From Ectocarpus siliculosus (lineage: Eukaryota; Sar; Phaeophyceae; Ectocarpales; Ectocarpaceae): 64,000 nt of DNA. The notes below the pieces were generated by a model, which searched no databases, was not told the origin of the DNA, and worked only from the letters and a program-made list of their open reading frames with translations. How positions within the stretch are numbered: position 1 is the first letter of the stretch; each line of letters begins with the position of its first letter. This document shows, in pieces, positions 1-12,631 of this stretch. A program made the translations under genes and the position numbers. The DNA is taken from NCBI GenBank assembly GCA_000310025.1, contig FN649752.1, forward strand, positions 2,863,426-2,927,425, read 5' to 3'.

Positions 1-939
1 CCCCAGCTTGTGCCCGACCGAGTCCGCGATGCCCTGCAGGCCGCCCACGCCGTCCCCGCCCCCGACCACGAGGCACGTCTTGACGCCCGGCTTGAGCCCC
101 AGCTTCTCCTGCAGGTCGGCCTTCGCGGACTGCTCGCCCCAGAATCCCGGCCTGATGGGCAGCCCGTGGAGGCGGATCTTGTCCGGGGAGAGGCCGCAGT
201 TGCGGGCGAGGACGGCCAGGCGGTCGCTGGGGACGAAACACGCGTCCACGTCGCGGTGGAACCTGCTCCGTTTTGAGGGGTTTTTGTTGTGTTGGGGGTG
301 TTTCTTGCAGAAGCGTACAGGTAGCATATCAGCAGCGTAGCGTCAGTTGCTTAGTATTAGCAGCAGGAGCAGGAGCAGAGGCAGCGGCAGCAGGCAGCAG
401 GCACGCACACCACCACCCACGCACGCACAGACATGAAGTTGCCAAGATACAAATTAAACGCCATGACAGCAGTGTTCAGGAAACCTCGACCACCGTTCTC
501 AACCGCCCGTTGGTCTTACTCGTACAGAAGGAATACAGGCCGCAAGCAGCAGCCGCAGCGCACAGCCCCAAGCTCGAGCGAGAAAGCACGCATCCACGGG
601 CACGCTACATAAACACCAGCAACAACACGGAAACAACAGCTACGGGGTCTGCCGTGGTCTCCTTTCAAAAACCACACGCATCTCCCTGCCCATCCCGCGG
701 GGGCCTATCGTATCAACGACACACACACACAACCACACGAAAGACAACAAAAAACAGCCGAAGGCAAGAAAAAAAAAACGCAGAGAGAGAGATATATACG
801 GTATCCATCTGCGCACGTACATTGTTGTGCGTACGGTGTGCGTATTGTTTGAGTATCCCTCTTTCATGGTAAGGCATCCTGTGACGACGGGAATCGACCG
901 CGTCAAGTGTTTAGATCAGTACGCATAGATGGAGGTACT

Positions 940-990
<51 letters not shown>

Positions 991-3900
991 TACTTACCAC
1001 GTCGGGTGGGCCCCGCCGAGGTCGGTGACGACGGTCACGAAGGGTATCTCCCTCGCACCGCCGCCCATCTTCTTCATCACGCGGATCGGCACCTCCTGGC
1101 ACAGCGGGTGCACCGACACCACCAGGTCCGGCTCGTACTCCTCCAGCGCGGACCGGAAGTGCCCGTGGCACTGGATGTTGGTAACCTCCTGGGTGGCCGT
1201 AGTGTAGGCGTGGGTGCCAAAAAAAGAAAGGGAGGGGGGGGGGGGGGGGTAGGGTGCGTTCGTTGGTTGGTTGGGTGGTTCGTTCGAAGGTATCCCCGTA
1301 TCCGTCCGCCCACCACACGAAATATCGGTGGTTGTATGGGAGCGTGCGCGGGGCGGGTGTGCGGAAAAACAAACAACAATAACAAAAAGTAGCCAAAAAT
1401 CAACGTTCATTCCCAGTTGCGGCAGAGCTGGGCTGCTGCCAAACAACCAACACCAGAGTGGTCACATGAGACACAAGAGCGGGGTAGCATGTTGTCGTCG
1501 GGCAGAAAGACGCTTTGAGCGACTGTGCCAGTGGGTCTCTTGTGTACAGACAAAAGGGATGGTTGAAATCAAGGGGGGCTCTTTCTTCCAATTTGGGGGC
1601 GGGAGGGCGTACGCAGTAGAACCAGCAAGCAGCAGCAGCAGCAGCAATAACAACACAAGGCGCTTGAGTCCCGAACTCCGTCACCCTCTCCCACAACCGA
1701 CCATCCCCCGACTCTCCACCCACGCACGTTGGTTATTCTGCGAGTGAGGGGGAAGCGACCGTACTCCCAAAACGCCTTCCAGATGGGGGGTCGCTTGGCC
1801 ATGTACTGGTACGCCTCAACAAACTTGTTGAAAGGCCAGGGGGCGTGCGTCGTCCAGAGGTCGACGATATCCACGTCGATCGCGCCCGGGTACAGCTCAT
1901 CGAACGCCGCCTTCAGAGCCTGCACACAATCAAGATTTGAGGCAGGGGGTGACGCACAAGACGGATTACCCGGCGCGGGGGGGGCAAAGCGATCGGGGGT
2001 GGGCGGGAAATGTCAAGAAAGTAAGATGGGCAGGGGACAATGCGGGTACTTAGCCAGAACTCGGTGGGTTAAGCGGTTTACCCAGTGCTCTTATCTAGTC
2101 TGCGCGATGTTGCTGCTGTCTTCGATGTCGTCGTTGCGGTGGTATTTGCGGCACGTGACACGTGGAATGCTCTGCTGTTCTCGCCGAGACGGCAACACGA
2201 CAGGGAGGTATCTACTGCTTGTCTACTGCAGGCAGAAGGTTTCTTTCAACAAGGAATGGGCGCAGACGCACCCTCTCCTGAAACCCTATTTGTCAAAAAA
2301 TATATATATCTGAGGGCATGGCGGAGCAAAAGGAACTACACCAACAAACAAAAACAAAAAAAAATAAACTCTTCAACTGCATCGACACACCATTGTGCAC
2401 GCTGTAGTGTACGGTCGTCGCCGGTCCTTCTTACACCAGGCGTGTGAAGTTTGTAAACACGCCAAGGACAACTTTTCCGGTGCTGCACACGCCCCCGAAC
2501 AAGCCGTCTTGAGGGTGGACACGTAGTCCGGGCGGCACAAACTCTAGCCAGACGATCGTGGTTCTCTCTCATCTACAACACAAACAAAAATGACAGCCCT
2601 CTCTCTTTTTAACGGTTGGTCGTCATCGTCGTAGTCTTGGCTGTTCGTGGAACGCCGTCGTGGATGGAGTGCAGCGGTTGTCGTTTGTCGCATGTATCGA
2701 TACACCGCAAGTTGCTAAGCACAGCAGTGGGATCTGTTCCCCAGATCCACGCGCCCCCCCCACCTGGGCCGATGCACGGTGCCCCCCTCCCGTGTCCGAC
2801 ATTAAAATTAGCACGCGCTTGCTGCCGCCCGATCCCTCCTCGTCCTCGCGCTTCAGCAGGAGCTGCGACTGCCGCAGCACGTCGTCGATGTCCACCACCG
2901 CACCCCCCGACGTCGATGTCGGCGGCGGGGCCCCCGCGGCGCCGCCAGTTGCGGCCGCCGCCGCCGCCGCCGACGAAGCGACCTGCGACAAGGGTGTAGC
3001 ATCAAGATATGCCTCGTGAGTAAGGGTCGCTGTCGTGAAGAGGGAAGACCGTGACGTGTAGTGTCGGCTTTATAGAATACCGGTATGTTGAGTCGTAAGA
3101 TGCCTCGCCCTCCTGGACAGATGTTCAAAAGCTTGACTGCTCTGCAGGGAACAACCAGCAGGTGGTGACGGTCGTGCCGTAAATGGCGGCGTCTCGTCGA
3201 GAAAAAATTCCGAACATGCATCACTTGACTGTGGCACCCTCTTCGTCGTAGAGTAAATCGACCTCTAAAAATTCGTCCACCGGGTGAGCAATTCGTATGC
3301 AGTCGACGGTACTCCAATGGCATGCCGCAAGCATATGGCACCGGCGGACGTGAGAAAACCCCAAGATACGGGTGCTGGTTGTCAGGGCAGGGAGGAGCGG
3401 AGAGCAAGCGGGCGAGACGATGACCCCAAGACGTTCAACCTTCGGTTTACGTCGATAAGGTCGATACCAGCACTCCGCCAAGGTCGATACCATCACAACA
3501 TCACACCAACATCAGGACGCCCTGGCCCACAATTACTGTAACAGGACAGGGCCACACGCTCTCAGCACGACGCACGGCACGGGCTCTGACCCAACGTTGG
3601 CTCCGACAGTCGAGCGACGCGCGGGAGCACCAAGAGAAAACGACAAGGAACCAGGCCCCAAGCCACGGTTTTCGTGGAGAGTACGTCACCCCGCCCACCC
3701 CGCCTTAGCCCAGCAGTCGATGACAACGACAGGTACCGTTTTTCAAGGAAATCATGATCATCTCTGCGCTCCTGTGAGCTGATGGTGGAGTTGAAAGGCA
3801 GTTTGAGGGAAGTATCATAGGCCCTACGCTAGAAGGTGCCGCCGGTGACGTGAAATGCGTGAGTCTTTTCTTGGAGAGGACACGTTTTCTCCGGCTGGAG

Positions 3901-5705
3901 AAAAAACACATGTTTGGGAAATAAACGCTCCGCAATACGTACACGCCTGACAGTGTACCTCCGGATCAGCCTACGTACGGCCAGCAAACAAACATCGAAG
4001 AGATCATCTCAGAGTGGTGCGGGGGCTTCTGTCTACGGAAGGGTTCGTCACCGTACGTGCAATGTCGTGGCGTGTTCAGCGGCAAAATGCCACAGGAGAC
4101 AGGCAGCACGATGAGAGACAATGAGCACTCGCCGCGGTTGGTTGCTGCCTCGTTTTTGTACCCTTTTGGGCGCGATAGGCGAGACCACTATTAATAGAGT
4201 CCAACACCACTGACACTTCGACACAACACTCCTATACAGTAACACACCCCGGTGATAATCGATAGATAGGAAGGAACATGTTGGCTTCTCAAAAAACGTC
4301 ACCGGTGTGTTACACTGTTGTGTGTGTTGTGTGTGTTGGCTGGTATCGTGATATCTCACTTCGCCCCGAGTAGAACCGGGAGGGGTTTCAAGGTTAAGGC
4401 TCATGCTCACCCTCTACAGTGCCGGTTGAATAGTGCCGGTGTTTTCGGCTCGCACACACTGGAATATATACCGAGTCGTTCTGTACTGTGAAAAAAGCCG
4501 GCGCCCGGTACAGTGCCGGTAAAATCTCGGGACACACTCCGGCACTATAGAGGGCCCCCCACTGCTGTAAGTGCGTTCCGCGGGGTGTTGCACTGCTGTG
4601 GTGTACGTACTTTAGGTACACAGCGGCCAGTATATGATCTTGTGTCGTATCCAGACGTCCAGACGCTACATAATAGTGACCTTCGATTCGGTGGCTCACG
4701 GTAGGGAGGTGGAAAGAGCGTAGCTTGGTAGAGATGCACAGGTGACATGTGACTTCCTCAGCACTGCGTGCGCGGTAAGAAATGTACTTTTACGAGCGTG
4801 TGACTGCCAGCAGTAAAAAAAAAAAAGGCAAACGGCCACGTGCTGTGACGTCATTTGTTTCGATGGACACATGTCCTGGTTTCCTCCATTACAATGTACA
4901 CTGCTGTATTTCTCCAAACACAGCAGCAGTCCGATTCTTCGCTCGGGTTATTTATTTTTCAAACCAAATCCAGGTCCAAAGCTGTTCGATCTTGCTCCAG
5001 ACTCCGAGCCTCAAGACCAAGCCCCGAGTCAGCTCTTCACGTGCTCCCCCAACATCATGAGGCGCATGCGGCAAGATACGCATACCGACCGACGCATCCC
5101 ACCTTTGTCGGAACACTGACGGACAGGACAACTGAACTCACCTTGCCGGCCCCGTTGCCTCGTCTGAACACCCGGGATACAGCCCGCCGCACCCTGCCCA
5201 GCCTTCTCCCAATGTCCCCGCGCGCCGTCCCTCCTTGTCGCCCCGCCCCCATCCGCAGCGTTCCAACAGCAGCGCCGCCCGCCTCGCTCCTGCTGCTGCT
5301 TCTCGAGAACACCCTGCTCGCAGCAGCAGCAGCAGTGGATCCCTGCTGCTGGGGAACCTCCTCGCCCCATGCCCCCCTCCCCGCAGCAACCAAGCTCGCA
5401 CCACGGCCGCTCTCCACGGGCTGCTGCCAGCGGACCTTACCCAGCGTGGCCATACGCTCTCGCCTAGCGTCTCTTCTCATGGGAATCCTGCTGCTGCTGC
5501 TGCTGCTGCTGTGGGTTGCTTCCGGTGCGAGCGCTATCGTGAAGGCTCGATGGGCGGCGGGTGGCACCAGTACGAAAGCTTCGGAGCACCGGACGAGGGA
5601 CAGGAGCGCCGCCGAGGCCAGCAAGGCGACCGAGGCAGACGAATCCCTGCGCCGCTTTGTGGCCCGGTTTGCCGCCGAGCCATTGCCCTCCTCCTTCTTC
5701 GCCAT
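1..5705 (-). CDS. MGD1: Monogalactosyldiacylglycerol (MGDG) synthase, plastid-targeted, 3' end outside the window
   Basis: Transfers galactose from UDP-galactose to diacylglycerol to make MGDG, the main thylakoid lipid (GT28-type glycosyltransferase). Exons read on the minus strand: 5705-5142, 2982-2764, 1919-1728, 1188-998 and 262 to the window edge, all with GT-AG borders and matching phases (0,0,0,2), giving 476 codons so far. Exon 2 holds the family signature VLILMSDTGGGHRASA. Exon 3 has WTTHAPWPFNKF. Exon 4 has LVVSVHPLCQEVP and FVTVVTDLGGAHPTW. Exon 5 has the nucleotide-binding part CLVVGGGDGVGG. The first exon encodes a hydrophobic stretch ending SEA-FVLVPP, which resembles the stramenopile signal-peptide plus transit-peptide leader (ASAFAP type). 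That leader is joined to exon 2 across a 2.2 kb intron. The phase fits, but the join is inferred and a further small exon cannot be excluded. The family call is secure. The gene lies head-to-head with the O-GlcNAc transferase gene. Confidence 0.9.
939..990. repeat. (CAA)n microsatellite in MGD intron 4
   Basis: About 17 uninterrupted CAA units on the plus strand (TTG on the coding strand). The array begins within about ten bases of the 5' splice site of MGD intron 4 (donor at 997). In translation it produces only spurious polyglutamine, polythreonine or polyleucine reading frames. Confidence 0.95.
4410..4554. mobile_element. Short element with terminal inverted repeats (MITE-like), in MGD intron 1
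   Basis: A 145-bp segment bounded by about 16-bp inverted ends: it opens CCCTCTACAGTGCCGG and closes CCGGCACTATAGAGGG (one mismatch). The core AGTGCCGGT recurs inside near both ends. It has no coding capacity and lies in the large first intron of the MGDG synthase gene. Size and ends fit a non-autonomous DNA transposon. No clear target-site duplication could be picked out, so superfamily is not assigned. Confidence 0.55.
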
Positions 5706-6378
5706 CTTGATGAGCTACTACAGCTGCTGTAGCTGCCCGGCACAATACGGTGTTCGAGGTCTGGATTGATTTGGTGGACACAAACCAAGAGAGGATACAA
5801 ACAACGAAACATGCGCGGCAGGCAGATCGTTTTTGAACACGTGTTTCTGCGAGACGATGATTCCGAAAGCTGAAGGTCCAGGGAGCAGAGCATGCGAAAA
5901 CACACGGCACACACACAGTGGTTTCAACTCTTTCGCGTCCTTGGTGCGGCCGTGTTCCTGACGCCCCAGTAAAATATAGTATTTGTAGCTCATCGTGCCG
6001 GAAGAGGGCAATATGCGCGTTGTGTCTATTTTACCGACTCTATTTTTTGTTCCCTGTCTGCGGCGAAAATTCACCTGTGATAACTCGGGTGATGCGCTCC
6101 TCTTGACGACTCAGAGAGTGCACCTTCCGATCCAGGTACAAGATTAGCACAAGGCTTCCAAGCTTCCTCAGGCGTGCGTTCACGACAGTACGAGAGAGCG
6201 AGAGAAAGTGAAGTGTGGCAGCGACGAGCCGGAGAGGTGATCACGACGGACGAGAGATCATGTGCTTCAATGTGGGTACCCAATAGTTCGCAAATGCACA
6301 CAAAGGGGGGGGGGGGGGGCCTCTCTGTGTTTTGTCTTGCACCCATCCGCCACTTCAGTTTCCAAAGTGCGTGGGGTT
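5706..6378. promoter_or_regulatory. Divergent intergenic region between MGD and O-GlcNAc transferase genes
   Basis: This 673-bp spacer separates the start codons of two genes transcribed in opposite directions, so it must hold both 5' untranslated regions and both core promoters. I see no convincing TATA box. A poly-G run lies near 6307-6319. No RNA gene or credible small coding frame is visible. Confidence 0.5.
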
Positions 6379-9300
6379 ATGAGGCTAGCTCCTCTCTACC
6401 TTGTACCTCCGAGCGTCGCCCCAACTGCAGCCGTGGTATGGCCATGTGCCAACAACCATCGCCATGCCTATGCCCCTACCGCGAGAGCTACCACCACCGC
6501 CCATCGCCTGCGAACGACGTGCGCAGCAGCAGCAGCTGCACAAGACGGACCCGACAACGGCGCGAACACCGAGCGACTGCTCGCCCTCGGCCGGCAACAT
6601 ACCCAGGCGGGTGATCTAGAGTCCGCCGTCTACCAGTTCGAGCAGGCCGCTAGCCAGGCCCCGCGATCGGCGGTGTGTCAGACAGAGCTCGGCCGAGCCC
6701 TCGTCCGACTGGGCAGAGGCCAGGAAGGGTTCAACTGCCTCGTGGCTGCCTTCGGGATCGACTCTCTGTGTCCGGGCGTCAAGGACGGCTTCCGCGAGTA
6801 CTACAGGGCTGAGATTGAGGTTGGGCCTGTGGTGTGTGTTGCCTTTTGGTTGCTGTCGCGAAATTGCTACTTCTGCTGTGTGCTTTCTGGACGAAAGGAT
6901 TAGGACGCCGACGAGGACACGTATGTTGTATTGTACTTCATCATGAGTCTCCGGTAGGATTTTCCATGTCGGAGATTCCGTAGATTGATGCCTACTTTGT
7001 TGACGACTTGCAGACTCTACAGACTCTGTAGAGCCTGAGAAGTACAGCAGTTAACTAAAGCCGAGGATATGCGTTTGCTGTGGTGGTGTGCCCTGCTGCA
7101 AACCATGTTACACATGGCCTCACCTTCGAAATATTCTCGCCCCTCCTTCCCTGCTCGCTCCAATCTGTCCCATTTTGTACGGTGCGGGCGGACCCGCGGT
7201 GTCAGGCCGACCCGAACAACATCGACCTCCATGAAGGCCTGGCGGCGCTCTGCGTCGACTCCGGCAATCCCGAAGAGGCTGCCGCTCTCTACCGCCGCTG
7301 CCTCGGGCTGCACGCGGCAGCATCAGCAGAGGGAGGGGGGAGAACACCGAGCTTTTCCTCGTCGGATCCTTCCGCAGCAGGTCATCTCTCCTCCAAGGAG
7401 GCCACAGAAGCGGCGGCCGCGGCTCGAAAGGACCGGTGGTCAGTGGCGCTGTTCAAGTGCAACGCTTCGCTCTGCCAGTGGGACGACTGGAACGGCGAAG
7501 CTCTCACCCTGAGGACTGCCGTTCGGCGGCGGGAGCGGCGGCGGCGAGGGCGAACAAGAGGAGGGGGGGTTGGAGGGCGGTTGTCGTCGGTGGAGGACGA
7601 TGGCGATCTGGTACATAGATTGTTGCTCGGATACGAAGACGACGACTTCGAACGGTTGGTGCCCCGAGACAAGCAGCAAAGGCAGGGCAACAATGTTGGT
7701 GACAGCGACAACGGTGGCGTTAACGGAGACGCCGGCGCTGGCCCATCGCGACCAGCCCTCCACCCTTTCGACTCTCTGAGCGCTCCTCTGTCCATCGGCG
7801 ACTGCCTGGCAGTCGCGCAGCAGCAGACCTCAGGGGTGCTGTCAGAGGCAAGGGGCGGGAACAGCGGGCCTCGAGGCAGAGACGAGGAGAAAAGAATATT
7901 GGGCGAAGAAGGCGTGGGGGGGGTGCAGGGCCAATCGCTGCGGCAGTTTCATTCCGGTTTCTCATCACCGTCTTCGTCGCCACTCTTGCGAGATGAGAGG
8001 GGACGCGTGCGCCTGGGGTACGTGAGCGGAGACCTGATGGGGACCCACCCCCTGACGCACCTCATGCAGGCGAGGGCGGGAGGACGCACGCAAAGGCGGG
8101 GCAACCAAGTAGAGCGGTGAACAGATAGGGGTAGTGGGCGCGGCCAGGCCGGATAAAAGTTGCCACGTAGGCAGGCAACACGGCTTTGTGAGCTTCGTGT
8201 AGCTGATGGAACGTTGACGACTGCGAGATGTTTTCGTTGCTTGTCGTGCTGTGCCTGGTAAGGCATACGGTAAGGATGATCATCATGATTTCCGTCCGCA
8301 CGAGAGCTGCGAGAGCGGTTCGACGGAAATCATTCGATAGGCACTTTCGACACACACACACACAAACACACACACACGTGGTACATGTATGGGCACAAGC
8401 ACCCCAATTCTGCATTAGTCCCCCAAAAACTATCAAGGCCAACATTTTTTGTGAAGTCTCGTCTGCATCCTTTCTCGCGCGCCGACAACAGAGCACCTTT
8501 GGGATGCACGATCGTGACAGCTTCGAGGTATTCCTGTACGCTCTCAACCCCGACGACGGCTCGGCGCCGAGGCGGCGCATGGAAAGGGAGGTGGAGAACT
8601 TCCGAGACCTGAGCATGATGACCGCCGGAGAGGCGGCCGCGGCAATCGCGGACGATGGGTGAGGAACGAGAAAAAAGGAAAGACCGAATTGGATTAAACC
8701 TGAAAAAAATGAGTACCGGTCGTTATTGTTTTTTCTTTTATCCTCGTGTACGACAAACGTGCCGTCGTGGCGTGCGCTAACAGAGAGTATAGGCACGTTC
8801 GATACTTTTTTCGCATGTCAGGTTCTTCGCAGGGCAGTAGATGTATTCTTCATGGCAGTGAACGTTCTCTAAAGAAATGGTCCCTTCGAACGGTGACATT
8901 TCTTGGTAGCTGCTGCTGCTGCTCTGCGATGCGGCCTGGCGTTCCACTACTGCCAGGGCCGGTTTCTCCTGCCGATAGAAACAGAAGAGAAAAAATATAT
9001 GTGATCATCCACAAGATTTGCAGTCTCTGGCCGCTGTCCGAGTGCACGCCTCTCCACCCTCACACTCGCGGGGTACCAGACCATTGCCTCTAGGAAGCGC
9101 TTCTATCTCTCTTCAACTCATTCAGACTGACGTCTTCGCATTGATCAGCGGATTAGCGCGGTCGATCCTAATCATGAAAACGCACGCCCACACAAACCGG
9201 AACCCAAACCGCGAAACCCCCTATCAGAGTTGGTGTCCTCGTGAACCTCGGCGGCTACGCCGGCACCGTGAAGAGTGCGGACATCTTCGCCCTGCGCCCC

Positions 9301-12300
9301 GCCGCGGTAGCCGTGAGCTACATGGGCTTCCCCGGAACCATGGGCTCTTCCGAGATGGTGGACTACATTCTCGCCGACGCGGTGGTTGTTCCGCCCGAGT
9401 TGAGACGTTTCTATTCCGAGAAGGTGATCAACCGCTGCCTGGTGGTGATTTTCTTTACGCCTCGGGTCCTTCGGATTGCTGTTTATGGTTACGAAGGGAT
9501 GGCTTCGCTTCCCGCGTCTGTCGTTTGCTGAACGAACGTGAGGGCTGATATGTTTGGTGCCCAAACGTTCTTATGATTGGTGTGCTGTACTTTGCTGTGC
9601 GAGAGGAAATGCACACGGGCAATAATCGGTACATCTTAGGAAACCGCAGGAAAAGAGTTTACGTATCGCGCCACGCTACCTGCTTCTCGTTACCGAGTTT
9701 GGCTGTTGCGCCACGGTCTTCCCGTGCTTTGTTGAACCAAGAAAAGCGTTGAAGCCTCTTGTGCCGCGTCGCAACCATTGCCTCCCCCCCGGCTCCCGCC
9801 CCCCGCCCCCCCCCCTCTCTCTACACCCTCAACCTTGCCCCCCCCCCATACAGGTGCTGGACATGCCTCACTGCTACTTCGTCAACGACTACCGACAGAG
9901 CGAGCGCGGGGTGATAGATTCTCCCGCCCCCGAAAGGGCGGACCACGGACTATCTCTACCGCCACCGCCTCCATGGCCGCTGCCGCCGGCAACGGAAGAA
10001 GACAAGGAGGGAGGCGGCATCCTTACCGCAGCGGCAGCAGCGTCAGGGGCAGCACCGCTCGTAAGGGACGGCCGCGACTACGGCGTGGGTGGTCGCTCCC
10101 GGCGTGCAACGCACCGCCGCCGAGATGGCGGTGGTCCGGGCGGTGGTCACAACGGCGAGCGTGCTGCGGCGTGGTCTCCCGTTCCCGGAAGGTGGCGGCG
10201 CGGCGGCGGCAGGGGAACCATGAAGGAACAAGGTGCTTTGGAGAACGTCTCGCGGGAGCGGGAGGGAGAAGGCGACGGGCGGCGGGTAGTGCTGTGCAAC
10301 TTCAACCGTCTCCACAAGCTTGATCCGCACACTTTTGGCGCCTGGATGGAGGTGAGCGCGCATGCGGAGAGGGACGGCGGATCGATGTGCGTCAAAATTC
10401 ACGTACCGAATCTTGAGCTCTATTATTATAGTAATTTTGACTCTGTTTCTTGAGTGCTGCCTTCCCACTGTAATTCACGCCGACAATCACGTGCCGATAC
10501 GCCTCTTCCCACGAATCGTGCCCCCTCCTCGTCTTGCCCCTTCCCCACCGGTATCCGCAGGTTCTCAGAACGGTTCCTGGAACGGTCTTGTGGTTGATCG
10601 ACGGCGGCGAGACGGCCCGCACCAACCTCCTGCGGCAGGCCAGGCTCGCGGGGGTGGACGAATGGCGCGTAGTGTTTGCGCCCCTGGTTGGAAAGGAGGA
10701 GCACCTCCAACGGCTCCGTCTAGCGGATCTGTTCGTGGACACTCCGGTGAGATTGGGGGGACTGGGGGGCATCTGTGTTGCTCGTCTTGGTAGTTGGACC
10801 CCGTCGCCATGCCATCGTTTGTCGTTGACGGAGGGAGGGAGGTCCCTTCGTTCTAAGCCGCAATAGAGGCTCTGCTCTGCTTGTGCTCCTTCTGTGCCCA
10901 CGAAGTCATGCCGCTCCCTGGGCGTTCCCGCTGACTGCACGGTGGTGTACGTCTCGTCGTTGTTGGATCATCTGCCATGAGTTTCTTGCGAGACTAGGCG
11001 CCACCAACAGGACCGAAGACAGGATCGATCTCTAGTTTGAGCTATGACCCCTCTTTGCATTCAGAGGCATCGAGGAAGTAGTTTCTGCATGTTCTCATGT
11101 TTCATTCGGGTTTTTGACACCTGCCCCTGCCCCCGCCCCCGCCGCGCCCCACCTGGAATACGACCCCCCCCTCCCGGTTCTCTCTAGCTTTACAACGCGC
11201 ACACTGTGGGTTGCGACGCCCTATGGGCCGGGGTGCCGATGGTGACCCTGCGAGGTGCCAAGATGGCCTCGAGGGTCGGGGCTTCTCTTGTGGAAGCCGC
11301 GGGGATGCCCGAGCTGGTCACCGACTCGTTGGAGGAATACACCCAGCTTGTGCTGGCGTTGGCGAGGTACGGAAGGAACTTGTGGGTGGAAAGGGCGGGG
11401 CGATATTTTCCGCGACAGATCCCCGCCTCATCACACATCTCGATTTTGATTGTTTTTTTTAGTGGTTCGCGTAGAGACACGCGGGGCTGGTGGTTTTGCG
11501 TTGAGAGGGACGATGTCCGAGATAAGATTCATCCTTGACGTGTTTTGTTTTGTGTCGACTTGAACAGCGCCGGTGTGGGCGGTGTGTACTCGGCGGGGAG
11601 CTGTTTCGTAGCCCTGGGGATGTGCTGCAAGATCGGCGAACAACAGCCCCGACAGCAGCCCTCGTTCTATCCCTAGGTGGTTCCGTTTCATTCAGCACCC
11701 CCCCGTTTCCGGTGGCCTAGACACCGGTTTTGCCGTCCACCCTCTGCCACTCTCATGCCCCCCCCCCCCCCCCCCCCGGGGCGGGGGGGGGGGGGGTGGT
11801 AATTNNNNNNNNNNNNNNNNNNNNNNNNNNNNNNNNNNNNNNNNNNNNNNNNNNNNNNNNNNNNNNNNNNNNNNNNNNNNNNNNNNNNNNNNNNNNNNNN
11901 NNNNACCCCCATTTTTTGCGGGTTGGGAGGGGTAGAAAAAAAATTTTGGGGGGAAAAGGGGGGGGGAATTTTTTCCCGGAAAAATCCCCCCCTTAAACAA
12001 AATTTTATTTTTATTTTTTTTTTTTAGGGTTTGGGGAAAAACCCCCGGGGGGTGGGGTTTTTTGTTTAAAGGGGAGAATTTTCAAAAAAAATTTTCCCCT
12101 TAACGGGTTTTTTTTTTTTTTTGAATTAAAAAACCCCCGGGGGGGGGGGGGTTTTTTTGGGGGGGAGTTTTTTTTTACCCCGGGGGATTTTTCCAAAATT
12201 TGGGGAAAAACACCCCCGACACCCCCCCTTTTTTTTTCCCTAGGGGGTTCCGTTTCTTTCACCCCCCCCCCTTTTCCGGGGGCCTAAACCCCGGTTTTCC

Positions 12301-12631
12301 CTTCCCCCTTTTGCCATTTTTAGCCCCCCCCCCCCCCCCCCCCGCGCGCGCGCATGCGTCGCTGCTAATCTCATACCCCCTCGTGTGCGACTGCCACTAC
12401 CGAAAAAACAGAGACAACGAGCGTCGCGGTGATCTCCGGCAGAAGTTGGAGAGAGCGCGCCTGACGTGCCCGCTCTTCGACACGCGGCGGTGGGTCCGCG
12501 ACGCGGAAGACGTGCTGCGACAGGCATGGGAGAGACACGAGGCCGGACTGCCACCGGCGCACTGCAGCCGTCATCGCGTCAGTGTCGAGGGCGCCGAACG
12601 ACGTGGTGGGGGGGAGGGGGGGTGCAGTTAG
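6379..12631 (+). CDS. OGT: UDP-GlcNAc:protein O-GlcNAc transferase (GT41, SEC/SPY type)
   Basis: Attaches GlcNAc (or, in SPY-type members, fucose) to Ser/Thr of nuclear and cytosolic proteins. Exons 6379-6819, 7206-8069, 8492-8658, 9228-9423, 9854-10351, 10561-10746, 11188-11366 and 12412-12631 join in frame to 916 residues. Residues about 60-200 form only two or three TPR units, far fewer than animal OGT. The catalytic N-lobe starts near residue 414 (LGYVSGDLMGTHPLTHLMQ, with the conserved His). The C-lobe has CNFNRLHKLDP (the UDP-binding Lys), LVGKEEHLQRLRLADLFVDT and NAHTVGCDALWAGVPMVT (conserved His-Thr and Asp). Residues about 575-690 are a low-complexity Pro/Gly/Arg insert between the lobes. 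Intron 2 needs a GC donor (CAG|GCGAGG). Intron 7 contains a 100-N gap and a false duplicate. GlcNAc versus fucose specificity cannot be decided from this sequence. Confidence 0.88.
8350..8379. repeat. (CA)n-rich microsatellite in OGT intron 2
   Basis: A short CA dinucleotide run with two small interruptions, inside the intron that follows the catalytic-domain exon ending at 8069. No other feature is associated with it. Confidence 0.8.
11805..11904. other. Assembly gap (100 N) in OGT intron 7
   Basis: Exactly 100 N, the usual placeholder for a gap of unknown length. The left flank ends in a poly-C then poly-G tract. The right flank (11905-12345) is a degraded second copy of the sequence left of the gap, so the two sides overlap and little or no sequence is probably missing. 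Confidence 0.97.
11905..12345. other. Low-quality duplicate of about 11340-11780 (probable assembly artefact)
   Basis: This stretch follows the left side of the gap base by base at a constant offset near 566, but with homopolymer runs expanded and rarer bases lost. Landmarks are the T-run ending in TAG (11452-11462 against 12012-12027) and the CCCTAG..GGTTCCGTTTC block (11671 against 12238). This is what the poor-quality tail of a sequencing read looks like. It carries no gene and should not be read as a tandem duplication. Confidence 0.85.

Noticed and set aside
907-1392. Polythreonine/polyglutamine frames
   Set aside because: Translation of the (CAA)n microsatellite and flanking MGD intron/exon in wrong frames.
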